This document shows, piece after piece, positions 53,361 through 61,456 of a stretch of 64,000 nucleotides of DNA. Origin of the DNA: ZC4RG30 sp039917615 (GTDB lineage: Bacteria > Pseudomonadota > Gammaproteobacteria > Steroidobacterales > Steroidobacteraceae); contig JBDSJD010000004.1 of the NCBI GenBank assembly GCA_039917615.1, positions 104,992 through 168,991 on the forward strand, written 5' to 3'. A program made the translations under genes and the position numbers. The notes beneath the pieces were generated by a model. It saw only the letters and a program-made list of their open reading frames with translations. It searched no databases and was not told the DNA's origin. Within the stretch, counting starts at the first letter, position 1; each line of letters opens with the position of its first letter.

Positions 53361-53581
53361 TTCCGTCCGCCTTTTTCGAACGTGAACACTTCGTCCACCC
53401 GCCGCCCGAAGACATCGGCGACGCGAAAGGCGACTTCCAGAGACGGCCAGTACTTGCCCGCCTCGATCGCATTGACCGTCTGGCGCGACACGCCGATCTT
53501 CTCCGCCAGATCCTGCTGCGTCATCTCGCGATGCTCGAACCGCAATCGGCGGATCTCGTTGGTGATGACGATTTTCGTCAC
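53357..53581 (-). CDS. XRE-family HTH regulator (small, YozG-like)
   Basis: A 74-residue regulator: one XRE helix-turn-helix (MTQQDLAEKIGVSRQTVNAI, EAGKYWPSLEVAFRVADVFG). GTG 53581 overlaps the membrane-protein stop (GTGA) and its own stop overlaps the DUF3500 gene start (ATGA). Such small HTH proteins paired with a short multi-helix membrane protein are a common bacterial module and may form a membrane-linked regulatory switch. Target genes unknown; autoregulation is likely. Confidence 0.88.
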   Translation of the reverse strand: MTKIVITNEIRRLRFEHREMTQQDLAEKIGVSRQTVNAIEAGKYWPSLEVAFRVADVFGRRVDEVFTFEKGGRK

Positions 53582-53997
53582 GAATGCCGCCGGTAGTAGA
53601 CGATCCGTGCGGTGTAGTTGACGATTTCCGCCACGATGAACACGAGCAGCACGGAGGCGCCTACCACGTGGCCGCCAACGCCGTGGTGAAGATGCAGCGT
53701 GATGAACACTGCGGCGAACGAGCCGACGAAGTACACGTAGGCCGCGATGCGCAGTGCCTTCAGTTCGATCAGCTTTTCGAGTTCGTCCTTGGGCGTGCGC
53801 GCCTCGGCCGGGTTGCGCAGGCGCAGGACCAGCCACCCCACCACCTCGATGACGACGAACGAAGCGACGCTCATCATCATCGCAACAAACGCCCAGTGGG
53901 TTGGTTCGAACACGCGCGGCACGTGGAGCACATACAGCACGGAAACGAAGATGATGGCGATCAGCGTGACCCAAGCGGATTTCTCACGGAACGACAT
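53578..53997 (-). CDS. DUF2178-like four-helix membrane protein
   Basis: A 139-residue integral membrane protein with about four hydrophobic segments (TLIAIIFVSVLYVLHV, FVAMMMSVASFVVIEVVGWL, AAYVYFVGSFAAVFITLH, VVGASVLLVFIVAEIVNY). It is the companion of the XRE regulator, with which it overlaps by four bases. GTAGGGAG lies just upstream of ATG 53997. Function unknown; the family is often annotated as DUF2178. Confidence 0.8.
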   Translation of the reverse strand: MSFREKSAWVTLIAIIFVSVLYVLHVPRVFEPTHWAFVAMMMSVASFVVIEVVGWLVLRLRNPAEARTPKDELEKLIELKALRIAAYVYFVGSFAAVFITLHLHHGVGGHVVGASVLLVFIVAEIVNYTARIVYYRRHS

Positions 53998-54143
53998 CGA
54001 TGTACTCCCTACTGCGTTCGACGCAATATATAGATAGCTTTACATCGTGTCAAACAATCTTGACACAGCTGCTACCGGCGTCGATGGGTAATCCCCCCAT
54101 TGAACTGGGGGTCTGAGAAGTAGAATTTTCTCTGTTGGAGGAG

Positions 54144-54510
54144 TGGAGCTGCCTCGCTTCCGTGGACAGGTTAGGGTCTTAGTCCCGTGATCTTGTCTTC
54201 ATGCTGCCTTGCTGATCATACCCGACAGTGAGTCTGCCGCCGGAGGCGGCAGAAGCTCTACCATTCTGGCCTTGGCTTGATGGTGCGCGCGCTCGTAGTC
54301 GACCGGCGAGCGGTAGCCGATGCCGGAGTGACGGCGACGCGGGTTGTACCAGCCTTCGATCCATTCGAATGTCGCCATGCGTGCTTCAGTCGGGCTCCTG
54401 AACCTTCTGCGGTTCAGCACCTCACGCTCCAGCGACGCAAAGAAGCTCTCGGCCATGGCGTTGTCGTACGCATCGGCGGCGAGGAATCCGTGGCGCGATA
54501 TCTGACGCGG
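54144..54510 (-). mobile_element. IS3-family insertion sequence fragment (transposase C-terminal part)
   Basis: The minus-strand frame ending at 54199 encodes the C-terminal part of an IS3-family DDE transposase: DAYDNAMAESFFASLEREVL, then EARMATFEWIEGWYNPRRRH and SGIGYRSPVDYE. Upstream of residue DAYDN the match fades, so about 300 residues and the other end of the element are missing. The retained end probably lies near 54144, where TGGAGCTGCCTCG resembles an IS3 terminal repeat. The right border is approximate. A CCCCCA-TTGAAC-TGGGGG hairpin lies at 54094-54111. Confidence 0.75.
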
Positions 54511-54519
54511 CCAGATGGA

Positions 54520-54741
54520 ACCGTTGTTGGCGGCGCAGCATTGGCCCGAGTGGAGGCCATGCGAAAGGCCGCCATCGACAAGATGGTAGAAAAGTCCGAC
54601 CCGAGTCAGCGCGAGATGATGGAGGAGCGGATAAAGACACAGGCGAGGCAGATGGCCTATCGACTTGCCGAAGCAATCCCAAAAAAGCCATCCAGCAGCG
54701 GGCGCAAGCGACCTCAATGGGCCACTTCATGCGCTGCTTAA
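54520..54741 (+). pseudogene. 3' fragment of an unidentified rightward gene
   Basis: About 70 codons ending at 54741 read as a charged helix (VEAMRKAAIDKMVEKSDPSQ, REMMEERIKTQARQMAYRLA) with good coding character, then a short basic end. No start precedes it, and the IS3 fragment abuts it, so it is likely the tail of a gene broken by the element. The family is not recognised. Confidence 0.35.
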
Positions 54742-54821
54742 ACTCAATCAACGACTTCAGTTGATTTACTTTCAGACACTAAGCTAAAGTAACGGCCACC
54801 CTTATTTGAGGTTCCCGCCGC

Positions 54822-55997
54822 GTGCGCAGACCACCGCCCGGAAGCTACGTCGAGGTCGCCACGGCCGGTGAGCGATTCCGGGCGTTCGTGCCGGCGCCGC
54901 TGCCGCCCGACCCGCCCGTGCACTGGTCACCCAAACTGCGGCGCCGCTTCGACGATGCGCTGGTCGCATTGGGCCGGCTGGATGCGCTCACGGCACATTT
55001 GCCCAATGCGTCGCTTCTTCTCTACAGCTTCGTGCGCAAGGAGGCGGTCCTGTCCTCGCAGATCGAGGGCACCCAGTCCTCTTTGGCGGACCTGCTGCTC
55101 TATGAAATTGACGAGCAGCCAGGCGTGCCTGTGGAAGATGCGCGCGAAGTGAGTCGCTGTGTCGCGGCGCTGGAGAATGGCCTCGCGGCATTGCGCGGCG
55201 GGCTGCCGCTATCGATGAGACTGCTGCGAGGCATGCACAAGGAGCTGTTGGCGCATCCCGGCGGGAATGCCAAGACACCCGGCGAACTGCGCCGCTCGCA
55301 GGTGTGGATCGGCGGCACGCGGCCGGGCAACGCCGCATTCGTGCCGCCACCGGCCAATGCACTGGCGAAGTGCCTCGGGTCCTTCGAGCGCTTTCTACAC
55401 GATGAGCCCGAGCCGACGCCGCCACTGCTGAAGGCTGCGCTGGCGCATGTGCAGTTCGAGACCATCCATCCCTTCCTTGATGGCAATGGTCGCCTGGGCC
55501 GGCTGCTGATCGTGTTGCAGCTCGTTGCCGATGGTGTGCTGCGCGAGCCGATGCTGTATCCGAGCCTCTTCTTCAAGACGCACCGCGCGCTGTACTACGA
55601 ACTGTTGAACGGTGTACGGCTCAACGGCGACTGGGAACGCTGGCTGGAATTCTTTGCCGAGGGCGTGGAGGTGAGCGCCACACAAGCGGTGTCCACCGCG
55701 AATTCACTGCTCGCGATGGTCAATGCTGATCGTGATCGCATCGCCGGACTTGGTCGCGCGGCCGGCTCGGGACTCGCCGTGCATCAGGCCCTGCAGCGCC
55801 AGCCCATCGTTACCACCGCTGCTCTGGTGAAGTCGACATCGCTGACTGCGGCTACGGTCAATAAATCTCTTGTGCATCTGGAGAGCCTGGGCATTGTCGC
55901 GGAGCTGACCAACCGTCAGCGCGGCCGCGTGTTCAGCTACCGCCGTTACGTGGACGCACTGGCGGCGGAGCTGGAGCTTGCGGATGCACCGGAGTAG
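54822..55997 (+). CDS. Fic-domain protein with class II inhibitory helix and C-terminal winged helix
   Basis: A 391-residue Fic protein. The catalytic motif H216-PFLDGNGRLG-R227 is complete, so AMP (or NMP) transfer onto a Ser/Thr/Tyr of a target is expected. An N-terminal SxxxEG inhibitory helix (Ser78-Glu82-Gly83 in LSSQIEGT) marks class II autoinhibition. A winged-helix-like C terminus (TAALVKSTSLTAATVNKSLV, GRVFSYRRYV) suggests DNA binding. GTG 54822 follows TTGAGGT. No antitoxin gene adjoins, as class II carries its own inhibitor. Next to IS fragments, so it may be an acquired accessory gene. Confidence 0.88.
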   Translation: MRRPPPGSYVEVATAGERFRAFVPAPLPPDPPVHWSPKLRRRFDDALVALGRLDALTAHLPNASLLLYSFVRKEAVLSSQIEGTQSSLADLLLYEIDEQPGVPVEDAREVSRCVAALENGLAALRGGLPLSMRLLRGMHKELLAHPGGNAKTPGELRRSQVWIGGTRPGNAAFVPPPANALAKCLGSFERFLHDEPEPTPPLLKAALAHVQFETIHPFLDGNGRLGRLLIVLQLVADGVLREPMLYPSLFFKTHRALYYELLNGVRLNGDWERWLEFFAEGVEVSATQAVSTANSLLAMVNADRDRIAGLGRAAGSGLAVHQALQRQPIVTTAALVKSTSLTAATVNKSLVHLESLGIVAELTNRQRGRVFSYRRYVDALAAELELADAPE

Positions 55998-56064
55998 GTA
56001 TCACGTTGTGTTCGCTTCGCACGGTCGACTGCGGGCGGCGGTGACGCCAGCAAGCCTGGCGCAT

Positions 56065-56241
56065 TGAGTGGCCGATCAGGTCATCCAGCGGACCTTCTGC
56101 TGCCTGCGTTGCAAGCCAGGCGTTCTCCATGTCGCGCTCGACCAGGCCGCGTTGCTCCAGCACACGGCCGATGCGCTCGGCGATCTGTTGCACCAGATCC
56201 TGAAGCTCTGTTCCGGTCGGCGCTGGCACATGCCGAAACAC
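56065..56241 (-). mobile_element. IS91-family transposase remnant
   Basis: A 59-residue piece of an IS91 (Y2) type transposase C terminus: VPAPTGTELQDLVQQIAERI, GRVLEQRGLVERDMENAWLA, then EGPLDDLIGHS. In complete relatives GHS is followed by ITYRIA, which here is lost. Neither element end is evident. The remnant sits 67 bases after the Fic gene. Confidence 0.65.
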
Positions 56242-56275
56242 CGGATGGGCGCGAGAATCCTACGTGCCGCGAGCT

Positions 56276-56291
56276 CCCCTCAAAAGAGGGG
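56276..56291. terminator. Small hairpin upstream of the response regulator gene
   Basis: CCCCTC (56276-56281) and GAGGGG (56286-56291) form a perfect 6-bp stem with an AAAA loop. It lies 70 bases before the response-regulator start and could be a terminator relic or leader hairpin; no T-tract follows. Confidence 0.35.
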
Positions 56292-56360
56292 TGGCGAAGG
56301 CAGGGGAACTGGCGCATCTTCGTCGTCAGCTGTGCGGATTTTGATGCTTACTAGAGAGCC

Positions 56361-57026
56361 ATGACCGAGGTGACGCCACAAACCCTGATTCAGCGGGCAC
56401 TGGTGGTCGAGGACCAGCCAGCTACCCGCGAGTGGCTGCGGGGCGTGTTGGACGGGGCATTTCCAGGAATCGATATCGTCGAGGCCGGCACGCTCGGGCG
56501 TGGGCGGGAGTTCATCGAGCAACAACCTGTTGATCTGGCCTTGATCGATCTGGATTTGCCCGACGGATCCGGTATCAGCCTGATCCAGGAACTCAATCTG
56601 TCGGCACCTGCAACCCGGACCGTGGTGGCTACGATTTATGACGACGATGAACACGTCTTTCCGGCGCTGCGCGCCGGCGCGACCGGATATCTGCTCAAGG
56701 AACAACCGCAGGATGTCCTGATGGCCATGCTTCGGCGCATCGTGTCCGGTGAGCCGCCCCTGTCTCCCGCAATTGCGCGGCGCGTCCTGCGATTCTTTGC
56801 GCCTTCAGGCCCGACCGCGCCACCTGAGCATCTGTCGCCCCGTGAAGAAGAGGTATTACAGCTGATCGCGAAAGGCTACTAGCTCGCGCATGTCGGCGAG
56901 ATGTTGAAGGTAACCCGTCATACTGCAGCTGGATATTTGAAGAGCGTCTATCGCAAGCTCAATATTTCCTCGCGTGCTGAGGCCACGCTCGAGGCCGCGC
57001 GCCGCGGGCTTGTCACCTCGGCCTGA
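56361..57026 (+). pseudogene. NarL/LuxR-family response regulator interrupted by an amber codon
   Basis: The frame 56361-57026 encodes a receiver domain (VVEDQPATREWLRG, phospho-acceptor in LIDLDLPDG, ATGYLLKE) and a LuxR-type HTH. Codon 174 is TAG (56880-56882), just after SPREEEVLQLIAKGY, and the frame then resumes perfectly with LAHVGEMLKVTRHTAAGYLK and VYRKLNISSRAEATLEAARR until TGA at 57024-57026. The normal residue at that place is Thr/Ser/Asn-like. The shortened 173-residue product keeps the receiver but lacks the DNA-recognition helix. Its partner kinase is also damaged. Confidence 0.85.
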
Positions 57027-57093
57027 TCCCGGCATGGCGACACCAGTGGCGCCAGTCGCTCCGTCGGGCTGAAGGCGGCCGGCACGTCGGGAA

Positions 57094-58107
57094 TCAGCCC
57101 GCGGGTGATCGGGGAACCGTCAGCTCCACGCAACAATTGCCACCTTGCAAAGGGTGCCAGGTGATGGTTCCACCAATGCGGCGTGCACGTTGCCGCATAT
57201 TGGCGATGCCACTGCCATGTGATTTCCGATCCGGGTCGTAGCCTTTTCCATCATCGGTGATGCGCAACTGGAACCGCTGGCTGTCAGTCCCCACATCAAT
57301 CGATACGGTAGAAGCGCCGGCATGACGGATGGCGTTGCTGATGCCTTCCCGCAATATTCTGCCGATGTGAATCGCGTGAGGTTGCAGAAAATCGGCTGCC
57401 AGCTTTTCGGACTGTTGCCAGCGCAGATTCATCTGGGCAGCGCCCAGTCGCTGATCGGCCTCGGCGCGCCAATCAGCCAGCATGTCGAGGATGGTCAGGG
57501 AGGATCCGCGAGGCTGGGAAACCACGTCGCGAAGGTCCTGAAGCGCGGAGCGCGCCAGATCGGCAGCAGTCGTGGTGCCGGCGCGGTACACCATCTGCAG
57601 CAGCTTGGCGCCGATGTCGTCGTGCAGATCCCGGTAGATGCGCTCGCGCTCCTCCAGGACTGCCTGTTCGCTACGCAGCGCCTGCATGCTCTGGAAGCTG
57701 GACTGAAGCTCCTCGGTTTTCGCCTTGACCCGTTCTTCGAGCTGGACGTTCATGCGTTCGAGCTGGTTCAGCGCTCCCACGAAGCGACTGGTCATGATCC
57801 AGCCGACAGTCAGGAAGAACACGGGTGCGCCAAAATGCAACAGGTGCATGCGTGTGCCCAGGTCGAGCAGTGCTGGCAGCATCTTGGCGTGGACCAGCCA
57901 GTCGTGCACGCCGAATGCAAGGTTGACCAGCAGCGCGGCAATCAGCAGCCGACCCTCGGTATTGCGTTGACGGACGACAGCCGGTATCAGCACGAACAGG
58001 GTCAGGGCCGCGCTGGCCAGCATGACAAGATGCCAGGCAGAGATTGCATTCAGAAGGTCGTCTTCCGGCGTGATGAGCAATGTCGCCGGGCAGGCGATCG
58101 CGATCAC
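57094..58107 (-). CDS. Sensor histidine kinase (HisKA_3 type), N-terminally truncated
   Basis: A 337-residue kinase core: three membrane helices, a coiled coil (ERVKAKTEELQSSFQSMQAL), the HisKA_3-type box with phospho-His in RIYRDLHDDIGAKLLQMV, and an HATPase_c domain (REGISNAIRHAG, DDGKGYD, GSGIANMRQRA). It would phosphorylate the convergent LuxR regulator at 56361. GTG 58107 is the first usable start, but it lies inside a membrane helix and the frame stays open to the stop of the next gene (58210), so the N-terminal sensor part seems to have been deleted. A 7-bp tandem repeat marks the junction. Confidence 0.75.
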   Translation of the reverse strand: MIAIACPATLLITPEDDLLNAISAWHLVMLASAALTLFVLIPAVVRQRNTEGRLLIAALLVNLAFGVHDWLVHAKMLPALLDLGTRMHLLHFGAPVFFLTVGWIMTSRFVGALNQLERMNVQLEERVKAKTEELQSSFQSMQALRSEQAVLEERERIYRDLHDDIGAKLLQMVYRAGTTTAADLARSALQDLRDVVSQPRGSSLTILDMLADWRAEADQRLGAAQMNLRWQQSEKLAADFLQPHAIHIGRILREGISNAIRHAGASTVSIDVGTDSQRFQLRITDDGKGYDPDRKSHGSGIANMRQRARRIGGTITWHPLQGGNCCVELTVPRSPAG

Positions 58108-58183
58108 CCAAAGCAGCCTCTCAATCCGGGGATGCCGCTGGCCTGCGAGAAGAACAGGGACCGCCCAAAGGTTCGTTAAGTTC

Positions 58184-58204
58184 GCAGTCCGCAGTCCGCA
58201 GTCC
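58184..58204. repeat. Tandem 7-bp repeat GCAGTCC x3
   Basis: GCAGTCC is repeated three times in a row (58184-58190, 58191-58197, 58198-58204), just downstream of the nrsF stop and just upstream of the truncated kinase frame. A slippage or deletion scar is likely. Confidence 0.55.
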
Positions 58205-58209
58205 GCAGG

Positions 58210-58857
58210 TTACCAGCGTAGCAGTCGCGGGCCCAAAACAGCGCCGACTGCTGCCGGTACACACATTCCCAGCGTGTACCAGGTGGCAATGAAGGCCACG
58301 CCCGTTTCAGGGCAATGCAGCGAATACACCAGCATCGAGATAGCCCCAGCCACCAGGCCAGCGCAGAACCCTGCCCAGCGCAGTCGGGTGGGTGCGGCAC
58401 GCCGCATCACGACGGTGAGTGCCAGCAGGCAGGGCAGGGACAAAGCGCCCATCAGCCACGGACAGATCGCGGCAGTTTCACCCAGCCAGTCGGTTGTGCG
58501 CGCTTCATGGGGAAGCGCTGCGGTGCGCAGCAGTGCTGCGATTCCGGCCAGAGCGATCGGTAACACAACAAGGGCGATGCGCCAGCTGGGCTTTGCAGCC
58601 GGGCGCGCCGCCTGCAGACAAAGCACGTAGCCGCCGGCGGTGAGCGCCGCAGCGTAAGTGAGCTTTCCCCACAGGATCCATCCGCCTGCAGCGGTCGCCA
58701 GGTCCGGGCGCAACCCCAGCGACGCGATCATCAGCACGAACGCGGCCACTGCACCAACGGCAATCGCAGCAGCCAGCTTGTGATCCAGAGCGCGAGGTGG
58801 CAACGGCTTGAGTCCCTTCCCCAAGCGTTCGATCAGCTCTGACGTGGAGTCTTTCAT
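58210..58857 (-). CDS. nrsF: NrsF-like membrane anti-sigma factor (DUF1109)
   Basis: A 215-residue protein with a short cytosolic N terminus (STSELIERLGKGLKPLPPRA) and six hydrophobic segments (VAAFVLMIASLGLR, GGWILWGKLTYAAALTAGGY, WRIALVVLPIALAGIAALL and others), the DUF1109/NrsF layout. NrsF holds SigF at the membrane until copper or other stress releases it; conserved cysteines in the membrane part (ICPWLMG, HCPETG) may sense metal or oxidation. Its start overlaps the sigF stop by four bases (ATGA). Confidence 0.88.
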   Translation of the reverse strand: MKDSTSELIERLGKGLKPLPPRALDHKLAAAIAVGAVAAFVLMIASLGLRPDLATAAGGWILWGKLTYAAALTAGGYVLCLQAARPAAKPSWRIALVVLPIALAGIAALLRTAALPHEARTTDWLGETAAICPWLMGALSLPCLLALTVVMRRAAPTRLRWAGFCAGLVAGAISMLVYSLHCPETGVAFIATWYTLGMCVPAAVGAVLGPRLLRW

Positions 58858-59411
58858 GGGTCCTCGCTCGCGGCGCCCATCAGCTTTGCCAGTTTCTTTA
58901 GGCCGCGATGCACACCCACCTTGATGGAAGCAGCCGATTGCCCCGTGCTGCTGGCCGCCTCCTCGATGGAATACCCCTCGATGCGCGTGAGCCTGATGGC
59001 TGCACTCTGCGCCGGTGGCAGCTGCGACAACAAGGTCTCGACGTCGCGTGAAGCATCGCGGGCGCCGCGGTCGTCGTCCGCGACAAACATGTCCTCGAAA
59101 TCATCCAGCGGCAGCGTGGCGCGAATGCGCTGGCGCCGCATGTAATCGATGAGCTTGTGGCGCGCGACGGCATACGCCCAGGCCGTGAAGGGCCGGGCCG
59201 GGTCATAGGTGTGGCGTCGTTCGTGCACGGCGATCAGTGATTCCTGTACGAGGTCCTCGGTATCTGCTTCGTTCCTGAGCCTGCGCCGATGGTAGCTGCG
59301 CAGCAGCTTCGCCAGCGCACCCAGCAGTTCGCAATGCGCGCGGGCGTCACCAGCCTGGCTGCGCAACATCAGCGCCCGAAGCTCGGCTTCAGGAATTCGG
59401 GAAGTCTCCAT
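58854..59411 (-). CDS. sigF: ECF sigma factor SigF-like
   Basis: A 185-residue ECF sigma factor. Region 2 (DTEDLVQESLIAVHERRHTY, FTAWAYAVARHKLIDYMRRQ) and region 4 (LSQLPPAQSAAIRLTRIEGY, SIEEAASSTGQSAASIKVGV) are intact. It starts at ATG 59411; the frame stays open to 59534 without sigma homology. A predicted SigF-type promoter ends only seven bases before this ATG, so the mRNA may be leaderless. It pairs with the NrsF gene downstream and faces the buf operon, which it probably activates. Confidence 0.9.
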   Translation of the reverse strand: METSRIPEAELRALMLRSQAGDARAHCELLGALAKLLRSYHRRRLRNEADTEDLVQESLIAVHERRHTYDPARPFTAWAYAVARHKLIDYMRRQRIRATLPLDDFEDMFVADDDRGARDASRDVETLLSQLPPAQSAAIRLTRIEGYSIEEAASSTGQSAASIKVGVHRGLKKLAKLMGAASEDP

Positions 59412-59418
59412 GCCGTTA

Positions 59419-59444
59419 TACGCAGCGAGTCGGGAGTTGGTTAC
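59419..59444 (-). promoter_or_regulatory. SigF-type promoter of sigF-nrsF
   Basis: On the minus strand GTAACC (59444-59439) is followed by 16 bases and CGTA (59422-59419), close to the SigF form GTAACC-N16-CGAA. It points at sigF, indicating autoregulation. The last box has one mismatch. Confidence 0.65.
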
Positions 59445-59473
59445 AGGGGGAATGACGAAGTTGGTGACCGACT

Positions 59474-59499
59474 GTAACCGATCACCACTGCGGCGCGAA
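59474..59499 (+). promoter_or_regulatory. SigF-type promoter of the buf operon
   Basis: GTAACC (59474-59479), 16 bases, CGAA (59496-59499): exact match to the SigF consensus I recall from Caulobacter. It predicts a transcript start about 59507 and a leader of about 57 bases before bufA. Confidence 0.8.
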
Positions 59500-59563
59500 C
59501 TGACATGCAACCGGGTGCACCCATCCCGGGACAATCAACAGATCAATTCAAGGAGACAAGGAA

Positions 59564-59857
59564 ATGAAACATCAGGCAATCGCACTCGGCGTGCTTGTCA
59601 TGTCGGCACTCACCACGGGGCTGGCATCGGCCGCAGACAAGGCCAAGGGCAAAATGGGGGCCGATATGCCAACCATGGAGAAGTGCTACGGCGTGGCGAT
59701 GGCGGGCAAGAACGACTGCAAGGCAGGCGCTGGCACCAGCTGCGCGGGCACGTCCAAGTCCGACTACCAGGGCAATGCCTTCAAAAACGTGGCCGTGGGC
59801 ACCTGCACCACCATCAAGACACCCAAAGGCATGGGCTCGCTGACCGCGAAGGGCTGA
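59564..59857 (+). CDS. bufA1: Bufferin precursor peptide BufA1 (DUF2282)
   Basis: A 97-residue precursor with a signal peptide (MKHQAIALGVLVMSALTTGL, cleavage after ASA) and four cysteines at 41, 52, 60 and 81 in the order EKCYG, NDCKAG, TSCAG, GTCTT. This is the BufA1 pattern: after export-linked modification of Cys residues by BufB/BufC, the peptide binds copper and buffers it in the periplasm. AAGGAGACAAGGAA precedes ATG 59564, and bufB follows six bases on. Identification is from signal peptide, cysteine spacing and operon. Confidence 0.9.
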   Translation: MKHQAIALGVLVMSALTTGLASAADKAKGKMGADMPTMEKCYGVAMAGKNDCKAGAGTSCAGTSKSDYQGNAFKNVAVGTCTTIKTPKGMGSLTAKG

Positions 59858-59863
59858 ACTTCC

Positions 59864-60715
59864 ATGACACCCACCGCCGGGCTCGGCTTCAAGCCGGAGC
59901 ATTTTGCCGAAGCCATGTCGTGTCCGGCGGCTGGAATGTGGTTCGAGGTTCACGCCGAGAACTACATGGTTGCGGGCGGGCCAAAGCTCGCGATGCTCGA
60001 GGCATTGCGATCACGGCATCCGCTTTCCATCCATGGTGTGGGCTTGTCCCTCGCTGCCGATGCGGATCCGGATCCGCGATCGCTGGCGGCGCTGAATGTC
60101 GTCGTGGATCGCTTTCGGCCTTTCGTCGTATCGGAACATCTCGCCTGGTCCAGCTGGGCCGGAGCGCATCTGCCGGATCTGCTGCCATTCCCCCGCAACC
60201 AGGAATCGCTGTTGCGCATGGTGCGCAATGTCGACATCACGCAGCAGGCGCTCGGTCGGTCGATTCTCATCGAGAATCCGTCGGCCTACCTGCCGCTGGC
60301 GCATGAAATATCCGAGGCGGAATTTCTTTCGGACCTCGCGCGTCGCACGGGCTGCGGCCTGCTGGTCGATGTGAACAATGCCTATGTGAGCGCCAGCAAC
60401 CTGGGTGGCGATGCTGGCGCGTTTCTCGCGGCGCTGCCCGCGGAGGCTATCGGCGAGATTCATCTCGCGGGCCATTCGCCAGATGCCGGGGTTCCAGACA
60501 GTGGTCTGTTGATCGATACGCACGCTGCGCCGGTGTGCGATGTGGTTTGGCAGCTGTACTCGGATCTGCTTGCCCGCATGGGGCCGCGCCCGACCTTGAT
60601 CGAGCGTGACGACAATGTGCCGGCCTTTGATGTGCTCATGGGAGAACGAGATCACGCAGCGTCTCTGCTGGCCGCTGTTGTGTCTGAAGGCAGGCCACAT
60701 GCCATTGCTTGCTGA
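59864..60715 (+). CDS. bufB: BufB: MNIO (DUF692) multinuclear iron oxidase
   Basis: A 283-residue DUF692/MNIO enzyme, which uses two or three iron ions to oxidise cysteines of a substrate peptide into thiooxazole-type rings. Metal-ligand candidates are placed as in the family: His57 (SIHGVG), His92 (SEHLAW), Glu137 (IENPSAY), Asp169 (VDVNNAY), His200 and His204 (IHLAGHS), Asp218/His220 (IDTH) and Glu247 (IERDDN). It acts with BufC on BufA. Its stop overlaps the bufC start by 17 bases. Confidence 0.92.
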   Translation: MTPTAGLGFKPEHFAEAMSCPAAGMWFEVHAENYMVAGGPKLAMLEALRSRHPLSIHGVGLSLAADADPDPRSLAALNVVVDRFRPFVVSEHLAWSSWAGAHLPDLLPFPRNQESLLRMVRNVDITQQALGRSILIENPSAYLPLAHEISEAEFLSDLARRTGCGLLVDVNNAYVSASNLGGDAGAFLAALPAEAIGEIHLAGHSPDAGVPDSGLLIDTHAAPVCDVVWQLYSDLLARMGPRPTLIERDDNVPAFDVLMGERDHAASLLAAVVSEGRPHAIAC

Positions 60716-61454
60716 ATACCAGCGCGATTTTGCGGCTGCGTTGCTGGCGCCGGCCATTGGCGATGACCCGGCCGTGGCGGCCGGAGTGCGCGTGCATCGC
60801 AATACCGTGATGAAGGCCTTGATCGACGCCGTGCTGGCCAACTATCCGACAATCGGCGTGCTCATGGGTGAGGAATGGCTCGCCGATGTCGCGCGCGCCT
60901 ATGCACTCCAGCATCCACCGGGTCGGGCGGCACTCGCCGATTACGGCGAGTCCTTCCCTGATTTCGTGCGGAGCATGAATCTGACCCAGGACTGGCCATA
61001 TCTGCCAGACGTGGCGGAACTGGATCGCGCGTGGACGCAGTCCCTGCTGGCTGCCGATGCACTGTCCCTCACTCCGGCTCGCCTGACTGGCATGGAGCCC
61101 TCAGAAATGGCGGGCTTGCGGCTGCGACTGCATCCCGCAGCGCGCTACAAGGTATACGGCAATTCGGCCGTAACGGTGTGGCAGGCGAATCGTCCACCGG
61201 CAGCACCCCCAGCAGAGCTGCACGTCGATGGTCGCGACGAAGTAGCCCTGATGGTGCGCAACGATGAAGGTGTGACGCTGCTGCCTCTTGATGTCGCGGG
61301 GCGGGCATTTCTGGAATCCATCATTTCAGGTGGCAGCATTTCCGAAGCTGCTGGCACTGCCTTGCAGGCCGCCCCGGACACCGACATCGCCGGCTGCTGG
61401 TCAACATTGCTGGGACAAGGCGCATTCGCAGATATCGAGACTCAAGGAGACTGA
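60699..61454 (+). CDS. bufC: BufC: DUF2063 substrate-recruiting partner protein
   Basis: A 251-residue protein of the DUF2063 type. The N-terminal helical domain (LLAEYQRDFAAALLAP, VHRNTVMKALIDAVLANYPT, DYGESFPDFVRS) is the part that pairs with MNIO enzymes and helps recruit the precursor peptide; the C-terminal half (LRLRLHPAARYKVYGNSAVT) resembles the family's second domain. ATG 60699 lies inside the bufB end (17-base overlap), implying coupled translation. GAAGG precedes it. Confidence 0.9.
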   Translation: MPLLAEYQRDFAAALLAPAIGDDPAVAAGVRVHRNTVMKALIDAVLANYPTIGVLMGEEWLADVARAYALQHPPGRAALADYGESFPDFVRSMNLTQDWPYLPDVAELDRAWTQSLLAADALSLTPARLTGMEPSEMAGLRLRLHPAARYKVYGNSAVTVWQANRPPAAPPAELHVDGRDEVALMVRNDEGVTLLPLDVAGRAFLESIISGGSISEAAGTALQAAPDTDIAGCWSTLLGQGAFADIETQGD

Positions 61455-61456
61455 AG

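Noticed and set aside
58188..58213. Minus-strand GTAACC-N16-CGGA pointing at the kinase gene
   Set aside because: It is formed by the nrsF stop and the tandem repeat, and the -10 box has a mismatch; probably coincidence.
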